Of a stretch of DNA of 64,000 bases, positions 16,396 through 24,015 are shown one piece after another. The stretch is from Mucilaginibacter oryzae (GTDB lineage: Bacteria; Bacteroidota; Bacteroidia; Sphingobacteriales; Sphingobacteriaceae). The translations under genes and the position numbers were made by a program. Below the pieces are notes generated by a model, which was not told the origin of the DNA, ran no database searches, and saw nothing but the letters and a program-made list of their open reading frames with translations. The stretch lies in assembly GCF_003148845.1 (NCBI RefSeq), contig NZ_QGHA01000010.1, forward strand, positions 62,001-126,000. Direction: 5' to 3'. Position 1 is the stretch's first letter. Each line of letters starts with the position of its first letter.

Positions 16396-17845
16396 TTAGT
16401 CGAGCCTTAAAAAGTCAATAATTAAGGATTGATATAATAGATGGTTGTTGTGTGTTTTTTGGAAGAGCTGAACGAAGTGAAAAAAAAGCGCCAAAGATTG
16501 TTTTTCCAGATATTCATCATTCTTTTGAAGTTCATAGCAGCAGCGGCGAGCATCACATTGATGTTATGTAAAAGTTACGGCTCAGGCGGTGATCTGTTTT
16601 CAAATGGCCGATCTTAGGTTCGATGGCGGCTCTTTTGGTGAAGCCTTCCTTTAATTTGTTTTTTCGATAAGCCGTTAGTTTATTGCTGAAGGTTTTTGGG
16701 GTATGGATAGTGGTTCCCAGTACCTCTTTCCTTCCCCGGTAGCCTCTGTCAACAAATGCTTCTTTGAGTTTATGTCCGGTGAGCCTTTGCTGCTGTTCCA
16801 GGGCTGCATCCAGCGTATGTCCGTCGTAATCGTTCCCCGGGATGTTCAATGCCCCGATAATCACGCCACTGTTTTGGGTAACCGTAATCGATACTTTACT
16901 GCCGAACTCATACTTTTTATGCTCTTTGCCCTTGCTGATGCAAGCCACATCCGGTTCATGAAGGCTATAAAACTTGTTCTTGTCCTGCCGTTTTTGACGG
17001 AGCACCCGTACAAACAGCTCCAGATCGGTTTTGTAACTTTCTGCCGGTAATTTCCTTTGCAGTTCCCTTACCAGCCTGCCTGCTATCGTTTTTACTTTCT
17101 TATCGGCTTTCCTTGCTTTTGCCCCGTTTTTAGGGTGGTTCCTGAAGCGCTGCTCGATACCAGGCTTCTTCAAAGTACGGGTATAACGCTGCCGGAGTTC
17201 TATGCCTTCTTTGTCGGCTATCGCTATACATTTTTTGATGATCTTCCGGTGCAGCTTGCTATCGGTAGGATAAGTGATATTCTTCTCCTGTACGGTGGTA
17301 TCTATGCTTGCTTTATCTTCCTTGCCGCCTTTGCCATTGATCCGGATACTTTCCTTGAATATCAGTTCTACGCCTTCTTCCCCGATCCGGTTACGGAAGT
17401 GCACCAACTCAGATGCTTCACAGGGGGCTTTGGCTGTAAATACCTGCTCTCCGCTAAAGTATTGATAATACGCATTCTCCGCCCATTGTTCTACTACGCT
17501 TTCGTCACTCAGGTTACGGATGTGCTTGAGCATCAAAAGCGCCACCATCAGGCGGATCGGTTTGGCCGGACGGCCAAAGTTCTCTTTATAATGCTTCTTA
17601 AAGCTATCATCGAACAGTTGCCAGTTAACATGATCTGCTAAAATGTACAGCGGATGTTTGTTCGACAATTGTTCCTTTAAGCCCGATTGTAAAAAACTGA
17701 GTTGGGTAGTATTTATAGGTTTGTTGAGCATAAATATCTGCAAGCTTTTGATACTAATATAGCAAAAACCTGCAAATACCTATACTGTTTTTATTTATAA
17801 TTTATTGATAGTCAAATTGTTAAACTTTTTTTAAGGGACGACTAA
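16396..17845. mobile_element. IS5-family insertion sequence, 1450 bp
   Basis: The left end reads TTAGTCGAGCCTTAAAAAGT and the right end, on the opposite strand, reads TTAGTCGTCCCTTAAAAAAA; they are imperfect terminal inverted repeats of about 20 bp starting TTAGTCG. A TTAT duplication flanks both ends. It encodes one transposase on the minus strand. It has inserted in the spacer between the T9SS cassette and the DUF2809 gene, and may have separated the cassette from part of its promoter. The exact flanking duplication suggests a fairly recent insertion, although the transposase C-terminus is broken. Confidence 0.88.
16422..17731 (-). pseudogene. IS5-family transposase, probably frameshifted near its C-terminus
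   Basis: The continuous frame runs from ATG 17731 (a TTG at 17743 also opens it) to a stop at 16553, 392 residues. N-terminal DUF772-like region GRPAKPIRLMVALLMLKHIR (about 35-54), DDE domain starting KASIDTTVQEKNI, then DYDGHTLDAALEQ, FVDRGYRG and the glutamate segment AAIEPKIGHLKTDHRLSRNF are intact. It then ends abruptly in YITSM. Shifting one base restores INVMLAAAAMNFKRMM and about 45 residues in total to a stop at 16422, which is the family's normal hydrophobic end. The usual short KG..GD segment between them is missing. A small deletion plus frameshift is inferred; a functional shortened protein cannot be excluded. Confidence 0.75.
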
Positions 17846-17849
17846 TTAT
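17846..17849. repeat. Right 4-bp target site duplication (TTAT)
   Basis: TTAT directly follows the right inverted repeat (CGACTAA ending at 17845) and matches 16392-16395. Confidence 0.75.
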
Positions 17850-17878
17850 AAAAAAGGCATCCATCGGGTGCCTTTTTT
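17850..17878. terminator. Hairpin terminator just outside the IS
   Basis: AAAAAAGGCA (17850-17859) and TGCCTTTTTT (17869-17878) form a 10-bp stem with a 9-base loop and a T-run on both strands. It lies one base beyond the target duplication, 14 bases before the DUF2809 start codon, so it may belong to whatever was transcribed here before the insertion. Confidence 0.7.
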
Positions 17879-17892
17879 GTTGATATTAGCAT

Positions 17893-18264
17893 ATGCCTAA
17901 AAACCGGATCACCTACCTTATTTTAATTTTCGCCACCATTATTCTCGGCCTGTTATCCCGGCATTTTAAAGTCATCCCGCTATTTATTGGTGATGTTTTG
18001 TATGCTACGATGGCTTATTTTATGTTACGGTTTATGCTTGTTGATAAGCCAGTTAGATTTAGTGTGATTGCGGCTTTAATATTTTGCTTTGCGATAGAGT
18101 TTAGCCAGCTTTACCAGGCACCCTGGATAAATGATTTACGGCATACTCTTTTGGGGAGACTGGTTTTAGGACAAGGATTTTTATGGAGTGATTTGTTGTG
18201 TTATGTGGTTGGCGTAGGGCTGGGTGTTGGGGTTGATTTTAAAAGGAAGAGTGATTTTAATTAA
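17893..18264 (+). CDS. DUF2809 family membrane protein
   Basis: 123 residues with four predicted membrane segments (about 6-24, 30-48, 57-74 and 93-112). The pattern fits DUF2809: LLSRHFKVIPLFIGDVLYA, then FAIEFSQLYQAPWINDLRHT and LGRLVLGQGFLWSDLLCYVVG. The function of the family is unknown; the IEFSQL and FLWSDL motifs resemble VanZ-like small membrane proteins. The start is only 14 bases past a terminator hairpin, so it must have its own promoter or be poorly expressed. Confidence 0.85.
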   Translation: MPKNRITYLILIFATIILGLLSRHFKVIPLFIGDVLYATMAYFMLRFMLVDKPVRFSVIAALIFCFAIEFSQLYQAPWINDLRHTLLGRLVLGQGFLWSDLLCYVVGVGLGVGVDFKRKSDFN

Positions 18265-18279
18265 ACTAATGTTCTTTCC

Positions 18280-19350
18280 TCAAAACAAACTCGTCTGTTT
18301 CCCTTTCCTCGGTACAAATAAGCTATAGTCATACTCAGGCATCTGCCTGTCTGCCATAAAGCGCTTGCAGGCCATTTTAAACATTTGGTGAATGGACTCG
18401 GCAATCTTACCATCGCCGCTCATCCGGCGGCCGTAATCGCTGTCGTTAAGCTTTCCATCATGGGTGGAGCGGATCATGTTCAGTACTTTTTCTGCCTTAT
18501 CAGGAAACGCCTTGTAAATCCAGTCGCTGAAAATTTCGGCTATACTGCCGTTCAGCCGCACCATGGTAAAGCCTGCTGCCAAAGCGCCTCTATCGGCTGC
18601 TGCGCGGATAATATTGGGTACTTCGTTGCTGTTCAGTCCGGGGATGATAGGCGCGGCCATCACCCTTACCGGAATGCCTTTTTCAGATAGCTTCTGGATT
18701 ACCGATAAACGTCCGGTAGCTGTTACGGTGCGGGGTTCCAGCTTTTGGCGCAGCTGTTCATTTAATGAGGTGATGGATACGTTTACATGCACCAGGTTGT
18801 GCCTGGCCATATCGGTAAGGATGTCGATATCCCTTAATATCACATTGTTTTTGGTAATGATACTTACCGGGTTTTTATATTTCCAGAAAACCTCGAGCAG
18901 CCGTTGGGTGATGCCCAATTTGCGCTCCACCGGCTGATAACAATCGGTATTGCCGGATAGCATAATGCAAACAGGCCTGTAGTTTTTTTTATTGAAATAT
19001 TGCTCCAGCAGTTCAGGAGCGTTAGGTTTGATGATAATTTTGCGCTCAAAATCCAACCCGGCGCTAAAGCCATAATATTCATGACTGTTGCGGGCATAAC
19101 AATAGATACAGCCGTGCTCACAGCCCTGGTAAGGATTGATGGAATACATATGGCTGAGATCAGGACTATTGGATTCGCTTACAATTTTTTTTGGTGTTTC
19201 TTCAAAAAGCCGGGTATTGCTGTCGATGAGCAAGGGCTCGTCGAGGCCCTCGATATGATCAAGCACATAGCTGTTTTTCAGGTACTTATTGTGCGTGTTT
19301 ACCTGTGCGCCGCGCCCCTTAAAAAATTCAGGATTTTCCTCGTGTGACAT
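18280..19350 (-). CDS. PA0069-family radical SAM protein
   Basis: 356 residues. The radical SAM cluster motif is GCEHGCIYCYAR (about 76-87), that is Cys-x3-Cys-x2-Cys, which binds [4Fe-4S] and SAM. It is followed by YYGFSAGLDFE(R)KI and, later, LSGNTDCYQPVERKLGITQ, which mark the PA0069/SplB-like branch. The spore photolyase-type architecture (partial TIM barrel) is clear, but the substrate of this branch is unknown and DNA repair is not established. It lies downstream of the two-component operon, separated from it by a hairpin. Confidence 0.87.
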   Translation of the reverse strand: MSHEENPEFFKGRGAQVNTHNKYLKNSYVLDHIEGLDEPLLIDSNTRLFEETPKKIVSESNSPDLSHMYSINPYQGCEHGCIYCYARNSHEYYGFSAGLDFERKIIIKPNAPELLEQYFNKKNYRPVCIMLSGNTDCYQPVERKLGITQRLLEVFWKYKNPVSIITKNNVILRDIDILTDMARHNLVHVNVSITSLNEQLRQKLEPRTVTATGRLSVIQKLSEKGIPVRVMAAPIIPGLNSNEVPNIIRAAADRGALAAGFTMVRLNGSIAEIFSDWIYKAFPDKAEKVLNMIRSTHDGKLNDSDYGRRMSGDGKIAESIHQMFKMACKRFMADRQMPEYDYSLFVPRKGKQTSLF

Positions 19351-19356
19351 CGAACA

Positions 19357-19381
19357 AATTTGCTAAATAAATTAGCAAATT
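19357..19381 (-). terminator. Hairpin overlapping the response-regulator stop codon
   Basis: AATTTGCTAA (19357-19366) and TTAGCAAATT (19372-19381) form a perfect 10-bp stem with a 5-base loop. On the minus strand a TTTG tract follows. It probably ends the two-component operon before the radical SAM gene. Confidence 0.5.
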
Positions 19382-20021
19382 ACAATTCTATCAGTTTATT
19401 TTTTATGCTGTATAAAACCAGGCCTACGCGGCTTTTGATTTGTAGTTTTTCAAAAAGCTGGTCGCGATAACTGTCGACCGTGCGTACGCTGATGTTCATG
19501 GCTTCGGCAATTTCCTTGTAGGTAAGTTCTGTACCGGTAAATTTTAAAAACTCAATCTCGCGGGGATTAAGTTTGATATTTTCGAGTTTGTTATTAAAAT
19601 TGGTAATGAGGTGGCGGGTAACAAACTCCGGGTAATAAAGCTCCCCCTGCGAAACTTTCAGCAATGCTTCTTCAACCTCATATGGTTCCGAGTCTTTTAA
19701 AAGGTATCCTTTAACCCCCATTTTTACCATGAGCAATACCTTTTCGGCATCTTCAAACATGGATAAGATAATGATACAAACCTCGGGGTGTTTGCTGCGC
19801 AGCCATTGGGTGGTTTCAATACCATCCATCACCGGCATGCTGATATCAAGCAATACGATATCAGGAATGATACCGCGGTTAATGGTATCTACCAGTTCCT
19901 GGCCGTTGGCGGCTTCAAATAATATATGGTAACGCTTAAAATTGCTAACAAGGGCGGCCATGCCGCTTCTAAAAAGTTTGTGGTCATCAACCAGGGCTAT
20001 TTGAATGGGTTCCGTTAGCAT
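19380..20021 (-). CDS. NarL/FixJ family response regulator
   Basis: 213 residues. The receiver domain (about 7-122) shows IALVDDHKLFRSGM (acidic pair), IPDIVLLDISMPVMDG (phospho-acceptor Asp about 59) and VKGYLLKDSEP (conserved Lys). The C-terminal LuxR-type helix-turn-helix is LNPREIEFLKFTGTELTYKE through ISVRTVDSYRDQLFEK (about 150-200). It is the output of the histidine kinase encoded immediately upstream, which overlaps it by 35 bases. The target genes are unknown. Confidence 0.93.
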   Translation of the reverse strand: MLTEPIQIALVDDHKLFRSGMAALVSNFKRYHILFEAANGQELVDTINRGIIPDIVLLDISMPVMDGIETTQWLRSKHPEVCIIILSMFEDAEKVLLMVKMGVKGYLLKDSEPYEVEEALLKVSQGELYYPEFVTRHLITNFNNKLENIKLNPREIEFLKFTGTELTYKEIAEAMNISVRTVDSYRDQLFEKLQIKSRVGLVLYSIKNKLIEL

Positions 20022-20817
20022 AATTTTTTTGCACCAGGGGGTTGAATGATAAATTTATCCGGCAACCTTTACCTAATGAACTATCAATATTTACAGTTGC
20101 ACCAACTAAAGCCGCCCTGTTTTCAATGTTCCGCAGCCCCGAACCTCCCTTACCCTCAACCTTTTCGGTATTGAAACCAGCGCCATCATCTTCAATGAGC
20201 AAATTAAACATTTGCTCATTATAATACAAACTGATTTTTATGCTTGCGGCTTTGGCATATTTTAAGGTGTTATTAACCGCCTCCTGGAAAATGCGGAACA
20301 ACACCAGTTCGCGCTGCTCACCGAGGCTATATTTATCCCCCTCAACCCTCAGTTCGGCATTGATCACGCCACTGCGCGTTAAGCGTCCAACTTCTGTTTC
20401 CAATACATTAACCAATCCCTGCTCCCCAATGTGCTCAAAACTCATACTTTTCGACAGGTTTCGCAAATCATTAATGGCCTGGGCCACCAGCTCGCGGTTT
20501 TCGTTTACTCTTGCCTTTTTATCCTCATCCAAACTATTGTTCAACAACCCGAGATTAAGTTTCACAAACGACAATACCTGGGTGATGTTATCATGAATTT
20601 CACGACTGATATCATTAAGGGTTTGCTCCTGGATCTCGATCTGGGTTTTAAGCATTTCCTGTTTAAAAGAAGCCTTGAGCTGCTCCTTTTCGAGCAGGTT
20701 TTTATTTTGCTTCTTTTGATAAACAAACATAAAGCTGATAATGAACACCCCGAGCAACAACATAAGGGCGGTACCGGCTATAATTATGAGGATAAACTGT
20801 TCTTCCTGAAAGAGCAT
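19987..20817 (-). CDS. Sensor histidine kinase (HisKA_3/HPK7 type) without a large sensor domain
   Basis: 276 residues. One transmembrane helix (about 8-32) is followed by a coiled coil, the phosphoacceptor helix ISREIHDNITQVLSFVKLNL (His about 75) and an ATPase domain with N-box ANNTLKYAKAA-like VNNTLKYAKAA, DDGAGFN and GSGLRNIENRAALVG. This is the NarX/DesK-type kinase paired with LuxR-type regulators. It has almost no extracytoplasmic part, so sensing probably depends on the membrane protein encoded just upstream, whose gene overlaps it by 34 bases. Confidence 0.92.
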   Translation of the reverse strand: MLFQEEQFILIIIAGTALMLLLGVFIISFMFVYQKKQNKNLLEKEQLKASFKQEMLKTQIEIQEQTLNDISREIHDNITQVLSFVKLNLGLLNNSLDEDKKARVNENRELVAQAINDLRNLSKSMSFEHIGEQGLVNVLETEVGRLTRSGVINAELRVEGDKYSLGEQRELVLFRIFQEAVNNTLKYAKAASIKISLYYNEQMFNLLIEDDGAGFNTEKVEGKGGSGLRNIENRAALVGATVNIDSSLGKGCRINLSFNPLVQKNYANGTHSNSPG

Positions 20818-21443
20818 ATAAAGGCTAACGATAATAGAAAGTTTAAGGCAAATGTGGTTATATTAAGCAAAGCCGCAGCAATTAAATAAAAGTGATAGTT
20901 GTTTCTATATACCATGTAACTGAAACATGAGTAATAAAAGGTTGTAGTTAGGTAATAAAAAAAGATCCCGGTTAGCGCCAAAAAAGGTGGATAGGTTATC
21001 AATTCGATATTTTCGTCTGTATCTGTATTGAGCAGGCGGTAGTAATAATTACAAATCATCCAAATAAGGTATAGGTTTTGTACTACCGTAGCTGCTGTAG
21101 CCCGTTTCCAGAAACCACCCTGCAAAAAAAAGATATCCAGTATTGATAAAACTATTACAATCCCTGCACCTATGTAAACCTGTTTCTTTTTTTCGGGCCG
21201 ATCATCAAATGCCTGAATAAACCTTGTAAAAAACGCAAAAAGCAATATATCTTCGATATTGTTACACCATGCGTTTGAATGGTAAATATTCATCCAGCCA
21301 AAAATGTTCACAAAATCATAAACCAATAAAAAACTCAATAAGGGCAGCAGGCTTTTAAAATTCCTATCAAGTTTTCGGTATGTAAAAAGGCAGCATATAA
21401 AAGCCACCACGTCCATTACATAATAAAAATCAACCAGGTGCAT
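20784..21443 (-). CDS. Polytopic membrane protein, first gene of two-component operon
   Basis: 219 residues from ATG 21443; a TTG ten codons upstream is also open. About seven hydrophobic segments are visible, including VMDVVAFICCLFTY, LLPLLSFLLVYDFVNIFGW, IEDILLFAFFTRFI, VYIGAGIVIVLSILDIFFL and ALTGIFFYYLTTTFYYSCF. No family is recognised. The gene overlaps the kinase gene by 34 bases, which overlaps the regulator gene by 35, so all three are translationally coupled. I infer that it acts as the sensory or regulatory membrane partner of the kinase; this is not established. Confidence 0.8.
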   Translation of the reverse strand: MHLVDFYYVMDVVAFICCLFTYRKLDRNFKSLLPLLSFLLVYDFVNIFGWMNIYHSNAWCNNIEDILLFAFFTRFIQAFDDRPEKKKQVYIGAGIVIVLSILDIFFLQGGFWKRATAATVVQNLYLIWMICNYYYRLLNTDTDENIELITYPPFLALTGIFFYYLTTTFYYSCFSYMVYRNNYHFYLIAAALLNITTFALNFLLSLAFICSFRKNSLSS

Positions 21444-21495
21444 AATTGCTAAAATACATATATACTTCAGCAATTATGCAATCGGTTGTTTTATT

Positions 21496-21867
21496 CTATC
21501 CCTGGCACATCGGCGGGCATTCTCTTCCGCTCCTTGCAATTGCCAGCACCCCAGTTGATAGGTTTGCAACTTCGTCTGATTGAATAGCATCTATGTGTTG
21601 ATCTGCGCCTTTTCCGGCAACAGTAGGAACAATGGCTACCGATGTTTGGTGTGGCGCACCGCTATGGTCGGCATCATGAACGCCAAAATGCAGCCTTACG
21701 CCGGTTGCTTCAGGAGGCAGGTTGCCAATAAACTCTTTTAATTTATCAATCGGGATCCATGTTGATTCAGTATCATTAATACCGTGCTTATCGTCAATAA
21801 CTGTTTTACGTGTACGTTTGTACCGTTCTACCATTTCCCTGGCGGTTTTTAAGTCAATAGATTCCAT
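21496..21867 (-). CDS. Small hypothetical protein
   Basis: 123 residues from ATG 21867 (MESIDLKTAREMVERYKRTR); an upstream TTG would add 17 residues. It has an N-terminal helix of charged residues, then a conserved-looking core STWIPIDKLKEFIGNLPPEA and TGVRLHFGVHDADHSG, and a C-terminus with a ECPPMCQG tail. Similar small proteins with an IWFPL..LxxFI start, a TGVRIYxG segment and a CPPxC tail are known to me from Bacteroidota, with no assigned function. It precedes the two-component operon by 52 bases on the same strand. Confidence 0.65.
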   Translation of the reverse strand: MESIDLKTAREMVERYKRTRKTVIDDKHGINDTESTWIPIDKLKEFIGNLPPEATGVRLHFGVHDADHSGAPHQTSVAIVPTVAGKGADQHIDAIQSDEVANLSTGVLAIARSGRECPPMCQG

Positions 21868-22032
21868 ATAATTTTCGGGAGTTAAAAAATTCACGACCAA
21901 TCTATATAAATAGCGCAAACTATACTACCCGTTATTTCACTATTTTTTCAATCCGTTTAAACACGGTTTGTTGTTAATCAGTTAATTAAAAATAATAGCT
22001 ATTTTGCATGTTAAATGGCCATGCGCAAACTA

Positions 22033-22342
22033 TTACAAAAGCTGCTCGCTAAACCTATAATTAACTCGCCAATAGGTTTTCTTCGCGCCCCGATAAAAAA
22101 AGGTTGATAAGGCAATACATCTTTCCGGTTCGCGGGATTGATTGCGGCCTTTCTGCGACACTTTCCTGATGCGTTCCGGTTCAACTTGCTTGACTCCGGC
22201 GGTCATGCCTTTAAAGCGGTCGCCTTCCGCTTTGGCCGATAAAAGCTGCTGGGCGATTTTCCGGCATATTCTGTTTAAAGAAATACATCAGGTTAAAGCC
22301 TTTGATATATTCTGGCGATGGGTCTTGTTCTTCTTCAATCAT
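22033..22342 (-). pseudogene. Small hypothetical gene broken by a one-base frameshift
   Basis: Reading from ATG 22342: MIEEEQDPSPEYIKGFNLMY, then FFKQNMPE, where an A run (AAAA) shifts the frame to an early stop. Removing one A gives MPEIAQQLLSAKAEGDRFKG and MTAGVKQVEPERIRKVS, then an uncertain tail to a stop at 22033. The corrected YIKGFNxxY...MPExAxxL...SxGxxxGxxQ pattern resembles a small Bacteroidota hypothetical family. A second shift may exist in the tail. It is either a true pseudogene or an assembly error. Confidence 0.6.
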
Positions 22343-22487
22343 GGCTAAAGAAGGTATTCTAAGTATTCATGCTTAATAACGAGCAAATTGCGTATATTGG
22401 ACTATGCCCGCAGGGGATTAGCGGCATTCGTTATTTAACTTCATATACTGGCTGGTGTGTAAGAATACTGTATGATCAGAAAAACAA

Positions 22488-22515
22488 AGGCCTTTAGATT
22501 TTCACCTAAAGGCCT
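22488..22515 (-). terminator. Terminator of tRNA-Met
   Basis: AGGCCTTTAG (22488-22497) and CTAAAGGCCT (22506-22515) form a perfect 10-bp stem with an 8-base loop. On the minus strand it is followed by TTTGTTTTT, ending 11 bases after the tRNA. Confidence 0.85.
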
Positions 22516-22525
22516 GATTTTCAAG

Positions 22526-22599
22526 TAGCGGGGAGCAGGATCGAACTGCCGACCTTAGGGTTATGAATCCTACGCTCTAACCATCTGAGCTACCCCGCC
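22526..22599 (-). tRNA. tRNA-Met (CAT anticodon), elongator type
   Basis: The minus strand folds as a cloverleaf of 74 nt: acceptor GGCGGGG / CCCCGCT with one G-T pair, D stem GCTC/GAGC with GG in the loop, anticodon loop TTCATAA (CAT), T arm GGCAG-TTCGATC-CTGCT, and discriminator A. It lacks the three G-C pairs of an initiator anticodon stem, so it reads as elongator Met; tRNA-Ile(CAT) cannot be fully excluded. CCA is not encoded. The anticodon stem has an A.C mismatch at 31-39 (TAGGA/CCCTA). Confidence 0.93.
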
Positions 22600-24015
22600 G
22601 GGTTGTTTTTTATGCTGAAATTCAGCTTTTTACAACTTAACGCTTTAATGCTTTTTTCAGCTTCCAATCTTGTTAACGGTTTTGTTAACGATGCGCCTTT
22701 CGGCGCGTGGAGCGCAAAGGTAAGAAACCCTACGATTATTTTATAATATTTTTCATTTTTGTTTTATAAGAAGCTTATTGCCCTGTATTCAAGACAGTTA
22801 TCTTTTTCGATGAGGGCTGGCACACATACCAATGTTATTGCTAACGATCCCATTTTGATTTTTTTTTTTGGATAATTTTAGTCGTATATTAAAAACCAGC
22901 CATGTTTGCTTAAATAAGGCCAAACGTTATCATCCGCAATAAATTCAAGCCAAATTAGTTCAATGATCGAAATATACTTACTCAAAGTATAGATGGCCAA
23001 GAAATCGAAAATATCAAAGTAAATTGTACAATCAATTGGAGATCTGCTTGAAAAGGAAACTCAACTCCGCTAAGTGAGACGCCAAGACCGACTTTATGAA
23101 ATGAAGCGGGAATGAAGTTCGTACTTTAAACAATCGTATTCATCAGTTCTGATTAGATATATATCTGGCGTAAATTAAGTTACTAAATCTGTGAGTACAT
23201 CTCGGTGAGGAAATTAAGAATAATTTTACAGGCGTACCAAATGAGCAGCGGTTGCTGCTTCAGGTAGTCAGAGACACAGCATTCTTTCTGTTCAGACTTG
23301 CTAAAATCTATGCTTGATCCTTTTCTTTACTATGGATAGTAAAAAAATCTATAAACAAAAAAAGAGAGCCTTTTGCGAAGCTCCCTTTCCCCTAATTAAT
23401 TTAAACTATTGATTAAACCCAAAACAAAGAACAAAAAATCTCAACTTGGGCGTCTGAGAATTCAATTTAATTTTTCACAGGTAGATGTTACTAAATTCTT
23501 TTTTCACAGATGATACAGGGCGAGTATTTATCTACAAATCTGTTGCCATAATTATAAAATTGCAGCCCTGATATTGCATGTTTAAACCTGAAATGCCCTT
23601 TTTTATAAAACAATAATATCTGCATAAAAAATATCGGTGCGCTACTTTTTAATTTACACAAAAGTTAAACACATAAACTATTTAGAAATGCTATTTGCTG
23701 ATTTTAAGTACCTTGGCTAAAGCGGCAGTCCGCTTTAAGCGCAAAACAGCCCCGGCAAATCAGTATTCTGCGCGGGCGAAACCGATTAACATGTGGTTTT
23801 TTGTAACCGAAACGGGTATCCTGTAGTGCTGAAGGGAACGGTTATTATTGATGACGGGACAAAAACGCGATGAAAAAGTTACTGTTATCTTAATATTTTT
23901 TTAACAAGTTTTTTCCGCAGATCATTATAAATTACCATATTTCAAAAAAAATACTGTCCTGAAATCTATTATAACATACACTGGTTGTATTTAAATTCAT
24001 ACACACACCTAAAAA
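22600..24015. other. Gene-free stretch of 1.4 kb
   Basis: No convincing coding frame on either strand. At 22993-23130 one frame reads short protein-like pieces (SIGDLLEKETQLR, RRQDRLYEMKRE) divided by stops, possibly a decayed gene. At 23365-23393 a hairpin GGGAGC/GCTCTC with a T-run faces the minus strand although no minus-strand gene lies upstream, so it may end an unannotated small RNA. The rest is AT-rich and shows nothing I recognise. Confidence 0.45.

Noticed and set aside
22993..23160. Decayed gene with pieces SIGDLLEKETQLR and RRQDRLYEMKRE
   Set aside because: Three stops in a short stretch and no recognised family; the similarity to real protein could be chance, so it is not listed as a pseudogene.
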